From positions 1 to 11,079 of the forward strand of contig JACVCQ010000044.1 in the NCBI GenBank assembly GCA_016741945.1: a stretch of DNA of 11,079 nt. The letters run 5' to 3'. Shown here piece by piece: positions 1-6,620 of this stretch (position 1 is the stretch's first letter; every line of letters starts with the position of its first letter). The stretch is from Chitinophagaceae bacterium (GTDB lineage Bacteria > Bacteroidota > Bacteroidia > Chitinophagales > Chitinophagaceae). The notes under the pieces are model-generated. The model did no database searches. It worked only from the letters and a program-made list of their open reading frames with translations, and was not told the origin of the DNA. The position numbers and the translations under genes were made by a program.

Positions 1-917
1 GCGCAAAAGTGCTTGGTATCATTACTTTATTATGCTCTGCCAATAGTGTATTTGCTGCAGGAGAACCTGTTACAGATGTTGCAGTAGCTGCTTCTTCCAC
101 AATTAGCGGGTTATCACCTACTGCATTTTATTCATTGATCTCAGTAGTGGGAGTTGAATTATTAGTATTGCTTTGGTTATTGTATCATTTAAAAAATTTA
201 TTGGCAAAAGATCCTGTAGTTGAATCGGTAACAGAAACTGTGGTAAAAGAATCTGCCTGGAAAAAGTGGTGGGAAAAAGCCAATAGCTTCAAGCCTGTGC
301 AAGAAGAAGCGAACATTGATTTGGGTCACAATTATGACGGTATTCGTGAGTTAGACAACAGATTACCTCCTTGGTGGCTATACGGTTTTTATATCTGCAT
401 CATTTTTTCTGCTATTTATTTATGGCGTTATCATGTTACGCATACTGCACCTTCAAGCTTAGAAGAGTTGGCAATTGTAATGGAAAAAGCGGAATTGGAG
501 AAAGAGAATTATTTGAAAAAAGCAGCAAATAATGTCAATGAAAATACAGTTACTTATTTATCCGATGCTAACTCATTAGAAGCAGGTAAGAAAATATTCA
601 TCACCGCCTGTGCTGCTTGCCACGCCGTAGATGGAGGAGGTACGGTAGGTCCCAATTTAGTAGATGACTATTGGTTACATGGCGGCAGCTTATCAGATAT
701 TTTTAAATCCATCAAATATGGTTGGCCGGAAAAGGGAATGAAGAGTTGGAAAGACGATTATTCTCCGGTACAGATTGCACAGATCACGAGTTATATTAAG
801 TCACTTAAAGGCACAAAGCCTGGAACACCTAAAGAACCGCAAGGTGAGCTATATGAAGAGAAAGTGGTACAAGATTCAGCTTTAACAACACCGGTAGTGA
901 AAGCTGGGCTTAACTAA
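1..917 (+). CDS. ccoP: cbb3-type cytochrome c oxidase subunit III (CcoP), 5' partial
   Basis: Membrane-anchored cytochrome c subunit of the cbb3 terminal oxidase, passing electrons to the CcoN/CcoO core. The frame is open from base 3 to the left edge and the first possible start is GTG at 9. The residues after it (VLGIITLLCSANSVFAA) look like the end of a signal peptide, so the true start probably lies outside the window. Numbering from GTG 9: membrane helix 40-61, then the CcoP N-terminal domain signature (LGHNYDGIRELDNRLPPWW, about 105-123) running into a second helix 122-140. A single cytochrome c domain follows, with CAACH at 201-205 binding heme c and M244 (in GMKSW) as likely axial ligand. 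Proteobacterial CcoP normally has two CxxCH motifs. Only one is present here, as is usual in Bacteroidetes. The stop is 6 bp before ccoG, implying one operon. Confidence 0.95.
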   Translation, partial: AKVLGIITLLCSANSVFAAGEPVTDVAVAASSTISGLSPTAFYSLISVVGVELLVLLWLLYHLKNLLAKDPVVESVTETVVKESAWKKWWEKANSFKPVQEEANIDLGHNYDGIRELDNRLPPWWLYGFYICIIFSAIYLWRYHVTHTAPSSLEELAIVMEKAELEKENYLKKAANNVNENTVTYLSDANSLEAGKKIFITACAACHAVDGGGTVGPNLVDDYWLHGGSLSDIFKSIKYGWPEKGMKSWKDDYSPVQIAQITSYIKSLKGTKPGTPKEPQGELYEEKVVQDSALTTPVVKAGLN

Positions 918-923
918 ACGAGC

Positions 924-2336
924 ATGAGTGATATAAAACATAGTAATATCATTGAAACTGAAGCTTTTCGTGATCGGATTGCCACTGTTGATGAATCAGG
1001 AAAGCGTAAGTGGATCTATGCGTATCAACCCAAAGGGAAGTTTTATACGATCAGAACTGTATTAAGTGTTTTGTACTTCTTGATTTTTTTCGGTCTGCCC
1101 TTTATACAAATTGACGGAAGGCCTTTGTTTCAATTCAATATTCCGGAAGCAAAATTTATCATCTTCGGAAAGATTTTCTGGCCACAGGATTTTTTCATTT
1201 TCGGATTAACAATGGTAACTTTTGTTTTTTTCATTGTTCTTTTTACAGCTGCTTTTGGAAGATTGTTTTGTGGATGGGCATGTCCACAGACCAATTTCAT
1301 GGAAATGATGTTTCGAAGAGTAGAGTATTGGGTTTTGGGAGATGCACCGGCACAGCGTCAATTAAAAAACGCACCATGGACAGCCAAAAAGATCTTCAAA
1401 GTGGGATTAAAGCATGTTTTATTCTTTTTGCTATCATTTATTATTGCCAATTTTTTTCTGGCCTATATCATTGGTATCGAAGAACTGAAGAAGATCATTA
1501 TAGAGCCGGTAACAGAACACATAGCAGGATTTGCTTCCATTATTGTATTTAGTGGTGTTTTTTACGGAGTATATGCATTCTTTCGAGAACAGGCTTGTAC
1601 GGTTGTTTGTCCATATGGGAGATTGCAAAGTGTATTATTGGATAAAAACTCGATGATCGTAGCTTACGATTATAAGCGCGGAGAGCCCAGAGGTAGTTTT
1701 AAAAAGCTGACTGAATTACATCTGGGAGATTGTATTGATTGTCATCAATGTGTGAAGGTTTGTCCAACAGGCATTGATATCCGCAATGGTCTTCAAATGG
1801 AATGTGTAGGTTGTACAGCTTGTATTGATGCGTGTGATCATATTATGGACAGTATCAATAAACCCAAGGGACTTATTCGTTATGCTTCTGAAAATAGTAT
1901 TGCCAAAGCGGAGCCCTTACGGTATACTACCCGAATGAAATTGTATACAGCTTTATGCTTTTTTCTATTGGCAGTATTAAGTGTTATTCTCATAACCAGA
2001 AAGGATGTAGATGCAACAGTGATACGAACTGCAGGTATGTTGTATCAGGAAAGAGGAAAAGATAGTATTTCCAATTTGTATAACATACGAATGGTCAATA
2101 AGACCAATAAAGATTTGCAAATAGAAATCAGGTTATTAGATGAAAAAGGGAGTATACAGATGGTAGGTAGTTCTACAATCAAAATGACAAAAGAGGCGCA
2201 AGCAGCAGGAACTTTTTTCATTGTATTGCCTAAAACATCTATTAAAGAAAGAAAAACAAAAATAGCGTTGATCATTTTAGAGAATGGGAAACAAGTTACT
2301 GCTGCAACAACTAATTTTTTAGGACCTGCGATATAA
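924..2336 (+). CDS. ccoG: cbb3 oxidase assembly protein CcoG (FixG/RdxA family polyferredoxin)
   Basis: Inner-membrane iron-sulfur protein needed for maturation of cbb3 oxidase; the family has been reported to reduce Cu(II) for copper insertion. The 470 residues match the family's usual length. Predicted membrane helices lie near 46-63, 90-112, 163-185, 204-220 and 340-357. CGWACP is at 116-121 and CTVVCPYGR at 225-233. Two [4Fe-4S] motifs follow: C270/C273/C276 with C280, and C294/C297/C300 with C304. The C-terminal ~110 residues form the Ig-like periplasmic domain of this family. It starts 7 bp after ccoP and is followed by the fixH-like gene, the standard assembly-gene order. All expected cysteines are present, so the gene looks intact. 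Confidence 0.95.
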   Translation: MSDIKHSNIIETEAFRDRIATVDESGKRKWIYAYQPKGKFYTIRTVLSVLYFLIFFGLPFIQIDGRPLFQFNIPEAKFIIFGKIFWPQDFFIFGLTMVTFVFFIVLFTAAFGRLFCGWACPQTNFMEMMFRRVEYWVLGDAPAQRQLKNAPWTAKKIFKVGLKHVLFFLLSFIIANFFLAYIIGIEELKKIIIEPVTEHIAGFASIIVFSGVFYGVYAFFREQACTVVCPYGRLQSVLLDKNSMIVAYDYKRGEPRGSFKKLTELHLGDCIDCHQCVKVCPTGIDIRNGLQMECVGCTACIDACDHIMDSINKPKGLIRYASENSIAKAEPLRYTTRMKLYTALCFFLLAVLSVILITRKDVDATVIRTAGMLYQERGKDSISNLYNIRMVNKTNKDLQIEIRLLDEKGSIQMVGSSTIKMTKEAQAAGTFFIVLPKTSIKERKTKIALIILENGKQVTAATTNFLGPAI

Positions 2337-2368
2337 AAATGATCAGATACACTTTAAAGTAAAATTTT

Positions 2369-2809
2369 ATGAATTGGGGAAATAAACTGGTATTGGTATT
2401 TATAGCATTTGCAGGACTCATGTTTGTACTTGTCTACAATGCTATGCATACACGATATGAACTTGTTAGTAAAGATTATTATCAAGATGAACTTAGGTAT
2501 CAGGAAAAGATTGATGGTAAATACAATGCCTCTACAGTTAGCGATATCAGTTTTCAAATAGATCAGCAATATCTTATTCTTCAAATGCCGAAAGAATTCA
2601 TTGGGAAAGCTTTAAAAGGAGATGTTTGGTTGTATTGTAAAACAGATGCTATCAAAGATTTACGCTTGCCTTTGACAGCTAATTCCGATGGTATGCAATT
2701 CATTCCTAAAAACAAACTCAAAGCCAGTAAGTATATACTAAAATTGAGTTGGGAATTTGCTGAGAAAAAATATTATACAGAACAATATATTGAACTCCAT
2801 ATGCAATGA
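2369..2809 (+). CDS. FixH family protein (CcoH-like cbb3 oxidase assembly factor)
   Basis: Small membrane protein of 146 residues associated with cbb3 oxidase assembly. One N-terminal membrane helix (about 6-25) is followed by the family's conserved start of the periplasmic part, YELVSKDYYQDELRYQEKID at 30-49. The rest is a beta-rich domain without cysteines. It follows ccoG after 32 bp, and its TGA stop overlaps the ATG of the next gene (ATGA at 2806-2809), suggesting translational coupling. The FixH assignment rests on this N-terminal signature and on the position. The symbol is left blank because the protein is short and divergent from proteobacterial CcoH. Confidence 0.85.
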   Translation: MNWGNKLVLVFIAFAGLMFVLVYNAMHTRYELVSKDYYQDELRYQEKIDGKYNASTVSDISFQIDQQYLILQMPKEFIGKALKGDVWLYCKTDAIKDLRLPLTANSDGMQFIPKNKLKASKYILKLSWEFAEKKYYTEQYIELHMQ

Positions 2810-3504
2810 GTATAGCTTTATTGATATCATCACTCTTCATTGGATTAGCCAGTAGTTTACATTGCGTGGGGATGTGTGGCCCATTGGTAATGAGTATACC
2901 AGTGCAGCATTTATCGGAAAACAAAAAGACAATCGGGATTATTTTATATCAAATAGGAAGAATCTGTACTTATGCACTGTTAGGTATTATAGTTGGATTA
3001 GTAGGTTGGAGGATGTCTGCAGCTGGATTTCAGCAGGTACTCTCTATCGTTTTAGGAGTGCTTATTTTACTCATGTTATCAGGGACTTTTTTTCTCCATA
3101 AATTACATAATGATAACTGGATGAATAAAAAAGTGGCTCAATTGATGTTTTGGGCCATCAACAGACAAACATTATCAGGTATGTTATTAATGGGTTTTGC
3201 CAATGGGTTGTTACCCTGTGGAATGGTTTATATAGCACTTACAGGAGCAATGGCAACCGGAACCATTCATGGAGCTGCTTTATTCATGTTATTTTTTGGC
3301 ATCGGAACCTTACCCACTTTGCTCGCATTGGCATTTTTGGGTGTTAAAATTAATTGGCAGGCTCGCCGACAAATGCAAAAAGCTGTGCCTTATATTGTTG
3401 CAGTAACCGGCATTTTATTGATTATCAGAGGACTTAATTTGAATATTCCTTATCTCAGTCCTTTTCTGTCTCAACGTAGTATAGATACGGTATCCTGTCA
3501 TTAA
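2806..3504 (+). CDS. SafE/DsbD_2-like membrane protein linked to cbb3 oxidase assembly
   Basis: Polytopic membrane protein of 232 residues with about six helices, of the family annotated as sulfite exporter TauE/SafE or cytochrome c biogenesis transmembrane region (DsbD_2, PF13386-like). Helix 1 carries HCVGMCGP at 19-26 and a later helix carries LLPCGMVY at 135-142. This pair of cysteine-bearing segments resembles the thiol pairs of CcdA/DsbD and could serve thiol transfer or copper handling. Substrate is not known from the sequence. As last gene of the ccoP-ccoG-fixH run, overlapping fixH by 4 bp, it most likely supports oxidase maturation rather than sulfite export. That role is inferred from context. 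Confidence 0.85.
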   Translation: MSIALLISSLFIGLASSLHCVGMCGPLVMSIPVQHLSENKKTIGIILYQIGRICTYALLGIIVGLVGWRMSAAGFQQVLSIVLGVLILLMLSGTFFLHKLHNDNWMNKKVAQLMFWAINRQTLSGMLLMGFANGLLPCGMVYIALTGAMATGTIHGAALFMLFFGIGTLPTLLALAFLGVKINWQARRQMQKAVPYIVAVTGILLIIRGLNLNIPYLSPFLSQRSIDTVSCH

Positions 3505-3507
3505 TCC

Positions 3508-3527
3508 TTTAACAAATCATTGTTAAA
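3508..3527. repeat. 8-bp inverted repeat just after the cbb3 operon
   Basis: Perfect arms TTTAACAA and TTGTTAAA are separated by ATCA. The repeat sits 3 bp after the stop of the SafE-like gene and about 130-150 bp upstream of the predicted start of the sigma-54 transcript. It has no convincing T-tract, so it is a poor intrinsic terminator. Position and symmetry fit a binding site for a sigma-54 activator dimer, but no protein can be named. Confidence 0.5.
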
Positions 3528-3529
3528 CC

Positions 3530-3551
3530 ATTGACATTTTCTTCTGTCAAT
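3530..3551. repeat. 7-bp inverted repeat upstream of the sigma-54 promoter
   Basis: Arms ATTGACA and TGTCAAT are separated by 8 bp (TTTTCTTC). The repeat lies next to the 3508-3527 palindrome, about 110-130 bp upstream of the predicted transcription start, the usual distance for enhancer-type sites. It could equally be a weak RNA hairpin in the 3' UTR of the cbb3 operon. Confidence 0.4.
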
Positions 3552-3632
3552 AATATAGAGCTTTGCATGAGGCAACGGTAAAGAAAGAAAAAGTATCTAT
3601 TTAGAAAGGATTAACAAATTCCTGAAATCTTT

Positions 3633-3647
3633 TGGCACTGAATTTGC
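3633..3647 (+). promoter_or_regulatory. Sigma-54 (RpoN) -24/-12 promoter
   Basis: TGGCACTGAATTTGC has GG at 3634-3635 and GC at 3646-3647 with exactly 10 bases between, and matches TGGCAC-N5-TTGC fully. Ten fixed bases occur by chance about once per million positions per strand, or about 0.02 expected on both strands of this window with equal base use. The predicted +1 is near 3659. No protein gene follows on this strand; the next landmark is the terminator at 3705-3735. Confidence 0.65.
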
Positions 3648-3658
3648 GTTTATATAAA

Positions 3659-3735
3659 TATAAGCAAGTAGTCAATTTTCTCATAAGCAGTTAGTTTTGG
3701 TTGCGTCCCCTGTTTCCACAGGGGACAATTTTTTT
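3659..3735 (+). ncRNA. Putative sigma-54-dependent small RNA (~77 nt)
   Basis: The transcript is inferred from the sigma-54 promoter at 3633-3647 (+1 about 3659) and the intrinsic terminator ending near 3735. The 5' ~45 nt are AU-rich and apparently unstructured, the 3' part is the strong GC hairpin, and there is no ATG reading frame of note. A single-stranded 5' segment plus Rho-independent terminator is typical of trans-acting bacterial sRNAs. I do not recognise a known family. The downstream gene is on the opposite strand, so this is not its leader. Confidence 0.5.
3705..3735 (+). terminator. Strong intrinsic terminator after the sigma-54 promoter
   Basis: A perfect 9-bp stem (GTCCCCTGT at 3705-3713, ACAGGGGAC at 3718-3726) closes a TTCC loop and is followed by AA and seven T on the plus strand. 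On the minus strand no T-run follows the stem, so it does not serve the VanZ-like gene ending at 3773. It lies 200 bp past the cbb3 operon and could also catch read-through from it. Confidence 0.85.
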
Positions 3736-3772
3736 ATATAATGCCAAGTCTATACTGCTGTTAATGAATGTA

Positions 3773-4174
3773 TTAGCTAGCTTTTGCAGGCTGTTGTTGA
3801 AGGAAAAAAGTCAACGAAAAAGCCAAAGCAACAAAAGCGCCCACACTGTCTGCAAGAATATCTGCCTCTTCAAAAGATCGGTTTATAATCAGTTCTCTTT
3901 GTACGAATTCCATGACGGTTCCATATGCTACGGAGGAACAAGAAATGACCCAAAACCAGACTCTTCTTTTCGTATCATTCCAATTGCTTTTCATGGCGGG
4001 CCAATGAAACAATAGGCTCAATAACCCAAAAAGCCCAATATGCACCAATTTATCGAGCTGAGGTATTTTTTGAAACCACCATGCTGCCGGAAAATTCTTT
4101 GTGCCTGGTAAACAGAGTAAAATGACACTGATGATAAAGAAAATGAATGCGGGAATAAAATGGATGATTTTCAA
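3773..4174 (-). CDS. VanZ-like family membrane protein
   Basis: Small integral membrane protein of 133 residues with the VanZ-like (PF04892) pattern: helix 6-23, DKLVHIGLFG at 41-50 opening the second helix, a third helix about 72-88 containing YGTVMEFVQ (84-92), and the acidic segment SFEEADILADSVGA (100-113) leading into the last helix. VanZ proteins are linked to glycopeptide resistance in some Firmicutes, but most homologues, including those in Bacteroidetes, have no assigned function. Resistance should not be inferred. It is probably a single-gene unit; its upstream region holds a -7-like element at 4202-4209. Confidence 0.85.
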   Translation of the reverse strand: MKIIHFIPAFIFFIISVILLCLPGTKNFPAAWWFQKIPQLDKLVHIGLFGLLSLLFHWPAMKSNWNDTKRRVWFWVISCSSVAYGTVMEFVQRELIINRSFEEADILADSVGAFVALAFSLTFFLQQQPAKAS

Positions 4175-4201
4175 AACAGGGAACTATTTATGCATGAAGC
4201 A

Positions 4202-4209
4202 CAAAAATA
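4202..4209 (-). promoter_or_regulatory. Candidate Bacteroidetes -7 element for the VanZ-like gene
   Basis: On the minus strand the bases read TATTTTTG, matching the TAnnTTTG -7 consensus, about 28 bp upstream of the start codon. No good TTG -33 element is seen at the usual ~19-bp spacing, so the call is tentative. Confidence 0.35.
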
Positions 4210-4259
4210 GACTTCGCCTGGTAAGAAACTGTTGTGATTAGGTTAATAAGCATAAAGTA

Positions 4260-5072
4260 TTATCCGTTTACACCACCCAATACCTGTAATTGATCCAAAT
4301 TAGGCGTAGGGCTACCGCCACGTTTTTCCAAGGTAATAGCAAAGGCGGTAGCGTTACTGATATTTTTCATTTTGCAAAGACCGTTGCAAATATCTACCAT
4401 ACCCGCATCTACGGGTTTGCCGTCTACAATTGCCCATAATTGATACTGGGTATCGGCACTGGTTTGAGGTAAACGATTGGTAAGTAGGTATACATCATTG
4501 CTTTTCTTATCCCAGAAAACAGTAGCCAGCTTATTCTCATCTGCTTTTACCCCCGGCAATGATACTTTGGTATAGGCGGGATCACTCATGATTTGCATGC
4601 CCTGGTAGAGATCCAGTCCCTTCGCTTGTAAAGCTTGATTTTGGGCTAATAAACTGGATTTTTCGATCAATAAAGACTGATACTGGGAAGACGCTTCGCG
4701 GAATTGACGATAGAAATACACATTCGTGGCAGCACTAACTACTAAAAGTATTACAGCAGCAGCAGCTACATACCTTAACCAGCCGGTGCCAGGTGTAGAC
4801 ATTGATACCAGCTTAGCAGTAGTGCGGGCTTCAGTAATATCAGAAAATTCTCCTGCGATCTCTGTTAGAATATTGGCTTTTACATGTGCAGCAGGTTGAA
4901 TGGCATTGGCCATAGCATTTTGTTCGAGCGACAGTTCAAACGCATCAATAGCAGCCCTTATTTCAGGGTATTGACGGCTTAACTGTTCCAGCTCGGCACG
5001 CTCATGATCATCGGCCATGCCCAAAACATAGCTCTCAATGATTCCGCTTTCTATGTATGCCTTTATATCCAT
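4260..5072 (-). CDS. Anti-sigma factor with RskA-type C-terminal domain
   Basis: Single-pass membrane anti-sigma factor of 270 residues, predicted to hold the adjacent ECF sigma factor at the membrane until a signal arrives. The cytoplasmic N-terminal helical region (1-75; VLGMADDHERAELEQL at 16-31) has no HxxxCxxC zinc motif. The membrane helix is about 99-120 and is followed by a short coiled coil (125-150). The C-terminal RskA-like domain is about 165-268, with QYQLWAIVDGKPVDAG at 209-224, typical of PF10099. It contains a CNGLC motif (C229, C233) on the outer side of the membrane. The ATG directly abuts the sigma stop codon (TAAATG), so the two are translated together. The inducing signal is unknown. 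Confidence 0.9.
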   Translation of the reverse strand: MDIKAYIESGIIESYVLGMADDHERAELEQLSRQYPEIRAAIDAFELSLEQNAMANAIQPAAHVKANILTEIAGEFSDITEARTTAKLVSMSTPGTGWLRYVAAAAVILLVVSAATNVYFYRQFREASSQYQSLLIEKSSLLAQNQALQAKGLDLYQGMQIMSDPAYTKVSLPGVKADENKLATVFWDKKSNDVYLLTNRLPQTSADTQYQLWAIVDGKPVDAGMVDICNGLCKMKNISNATAFAITLEKRGGSPTPNLDQLQVLGGVNG

Positions 5073-5615
5073 TTACGGTTTAATAATGCCTCTTAATTGT
5101 GTTAATGCTGTGCGTAGCCTTGTTTTCACGGTACCCAAAGGTATATCCAACATTTTGGATATCTCGTCTTGGGTAAAGCCTTGGAAATAAGACAAGTCAA
5201 TTAATACACGATGTTCTTCTTTCAACTGATGCACCACTTTTCGTAAACCAATTTGATCTACTTGCAATTGTGAAGTACCAGCTGATACATATACGTCTTC
5301 CGATAACTCACGGTTTTGAAGATTATTTTGGTAGCTTTTGCTTCGAACGGTGTCAATAGACGCATTACGTGCAATATTTAACATCCAGGTAAATAATCTT
5401 CCTTTACTACTATCATAGCTTTCAATCTGGCGCCAAATCTTTACAAACACTTCCTGGAGTACATCATTAGCAAGTTCTTCATCCTTGACAATGTTGCAGA
5501 TAATGGATAAAAGGGCACCTGAGTAGTTGTCATACAAATAACTAAATACATGCTGATTCCGCTGCTGAAGCAAACGGACAAGTTCGGACTCGCTGTATTT
5601 TTTAGCTACTTCCAA
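5073..5615 (-). CDS. ECF-family RNA polymerase sigma factor
   Basis: Alternative sigma factor of 180 residues that directs RNA polymerase to a stress or envelope regulon. Region 2 spans about 22-92, with DVLQEVFVKIW at 51-61 and GRLFTWMLNIARNASID at 72-88. Region 4 is about 122-175, with EHRVLIDLSYFQGFTQDEIS (134-153) and the recognition helix GTVKTRLRTALTQLR (161-175). No extra domain is present. It is the first gene of the sigma/anti-sigma pair, and such pairs usually autoregulate, though I could not define its promoter. The 80 bp upstream of it contain only a small imperfect dyad (GGTTA-GG-TAACC, 5639-5650). Confidence 0.93.
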   Translation of the reverse strand: MEVAKKYSESELVRLLQQRNQHVFSYLYDNYSGALLSIICNIVKDEELANDVLQEVFVKIWRQIESYDSSKGRLFTWMLNIARNASIDTVRSKSYQNNLQNRELSEDVYVSAGTSQLQVDQIGLRKVVHQLKEEHRVLIDLSYFQGFTQDEISKMLDIPLGTVKTRLRTALTQLRGIIKP

Positions 5616-5695
5616 AAGCAGGTTGGTGTTTAGTACAAGGTTAGGTAACCAATATACGGGTAAATTGTTCGGATGGATTTTGACAGCCTGATCAA

Positions 5696-6073
5696 TTAGC
5701 CAACAAGGGCTGCATAAGCTTCACTATTCATTAAAGCCTCTACATCTGCCGCACTATTTACCGTCATTTTAATCATCCATCCATCTCCGTAAGGGTCTGA
5801 ATTAACCAATTCCGGTTGCTTTTCCAATAAGCTGTTTACTTCATTAATGGTACCTGCAACAGGTAAAAACAAATCACTTACGGTTTTTACCGCTTCTACC
5901 GTACCAAAAACTTCTTCAGAAGCCAGACTTTTACCAACGGTATTGATGTCTACATATACTATATCACCCAGTTCGTGTTGGGCAAAATCAGTAATGCCGA
6001 TTGTGGCAACATTTCCTTCTAGTTTGATCCATTCATGATCTTTGGTGTAACGTAGTTCAGCTGGGAAATTCAT
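5696..6073 (-). CDS. gcvH: Glycine cleavage system H protein
   Basis: Lipoyl carrier protein of the glycine cleavage complex, shuttling the aminomethyl group between the P, T and L proteins in the cytoplasm. The 125-residue length is normal. YTKDHEWI at 9-16 is the typical H-protein start. The lipoylation site is GTVEAVKTVSD (57-67) with K63 as acceptor. NSDPYGDGWMIK at 91-102 is the conserved C-terminal motif. It is not beside gcvT or gcvP here. It follows the conserved hypothetical gene on the same strand after 118 bp containing a palindromic repeat, so it may have its own promoter. Confidence 0.97.
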   Translation of the reverse strand: MNFPAELRYTKDHEWIKLEGNVATIGITDFAQHELGDIVYVDINTVGKSLASEEVFGTVEAVKTVSDLFLPVAGTINEVNSLLEKQPELVNSDPYGDGWMIKMTVNSAADVEALMNSEAYAALVG

Positions 6074-6100
6074 ATGGTGGTTTTTTTATTAGCGTATGGC

Positions 6101-6146
6101 AGATAGTTCATAGCAAATAGTTTATATGCGATGAACTATTTGCTAT
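6101..6146. repeat. Heptamer-patterned inverted repeat between gcvH and the hypothetical gene
   Basis: A perfect 13-bp inverted repeat (ATAGCAAATAGTT at 6110-6122, AACTATTTGCTAT at 6134-6146) has an 11-bp loop. The sequence also reads as degenerate 7-bp units: ATAGTTC, ATAGCAA, ATAGTTT, ATATGCG, ATGAACT, ATTTGCT. On the minus strand it lies between the hypothetical gene and gcvH but lacks a T-run, so it is not a clear intrinsic terminator. Confidence 0.7.
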
Positions 6147-6191
6147 TTTCTTCCGACTGCAAATATTGCTTAATTCCTCAACATGAAAAAT

Positions 6192-6548
6192 TTATTCCTT
6201 CGGAAGTTCTGACTGTTGAAAATATAAGAGAACATGGTCTTTGATAAAGTTCTCCTGGTCGGGTAATGGCATTACGGGTAACTCTTTTAATTGACGGAAA
6301 TGAGGCCATCCATCTCCGTCCTTTCCTTCAACTGCGTAATAACCACTTTGTGCAAGAACGGTGCATACGGCTACATGCATGAGGTCTTGTTTCTGTTCTT
6401 TTGATATTTTCTCTTGGATAAATCCTGTTTCTTGTAATCCGATCAGAAAAAGGATAGCTTCCAAATCCGGTTTTTTTCCAAAACGTTCTACCAGTTGGGC
6501 TTCCAATGTCCACCAACGCTGCTGCAGGTCATCAGTTATAAATTGCAT
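6192..6548 (-). CDS. Conserved hypothetical protein (118 aa)
   Basis: I do not recognise a named function. It resembles a small soluble protein common in Bacteroidetes. With the ATG at 6548 it begins MQFITDDLQQRWW. The middle is helical (GKKPDLEAILFLIGLQETG, then KEQKQDLMHVAVCTVLAQSG) and is followed by GYYAVEGKDGDGWPHF. It has no signal peptide or membrane helix. The frame stays open upstream to another ATG at 6575, but the inner start is preferred: a -7-like TACCTTTG lies at 6553-6560, placing transcription start at about the inner ATG. It is divergent from serS. Confidence 0.75.
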   Translation of the reverse strand: MQFITDDLQQRWWTLEAQLVERFGKKPDLEAILFLIGLQETGFIQEKISKEQKQDLMHVAVCTVLAQSGYYAVEGKDGDGWPHFRQLKELPVMPLPDQENFIKDHVLLYFQQSELPKE

Positions 6549-6552
6549 AGGG

Positions 6553-6560
6553 CAAAGGTA
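6553..6560 (-). promoter_or_regulatory. Candidate -7 element directly before the hypothetical gene
   Basis: The minus strand reads TACCTTTG (TAnnTTTG consensus), then CCCT and the ATG at 6548. Transcription would begin at or next to the start codon, implying a leaderless or nearly leaderless mRNA. A good -33 TTG element is not visible. Confidence 0.4.
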
Positions 6561-6596
6561 AACGCTGAAAGCCATCCTTCATCAGCAGCTAGCCTT

Positions 6597-6604
6597 TATC
6601 TTTG
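6597..6604 (+). promoter_or_regulatory. Candidate -7 element of serS
   Basis: TATCTTTG matches TAnnTTTG and lies 17 bp before the serS ATG at 6621, implying a leader of roughly 10-12 nt. It supports the short start of serS. The -33 element is not clear. Confidence 0.45.
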
Positions 6605-6620
6605 CGCAAAATTGACCCTT

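Noticed and set aside
3508..3527. Palindrome as intrinsic terminator of the cbb3 operon
   Set aside because: AT-rich stem without a following T-run; the better terminator is at 3705-3735.
3701..4015. 104-codon plus-strand frame opposite the VanZ-like gene
   Set aside because: It starts inside the terminator hairpin and is a low-complexity shadow of the minus-strand gene.
3773..4174. VanZ homologue as an antibiotic-resistance gene
   Set aside because: Only the fold-level VanZ-like pattern is present and there is no van cluster; most such homologues have no resistance role.
6549..6575. Longer start of the conserved hypothetical gene
   Set aside because: The -7-like TACCTTTG lies inside this extension, and the inner ATG gives a compact start.
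6495..6620. N-terminal extension of serS from an upstream ATG
   Set aside because: It would overlap the divergent gene and its promoter, does not resemble SerRS, and MLQVSVLRANPEEV at 6621 is the usual family start.
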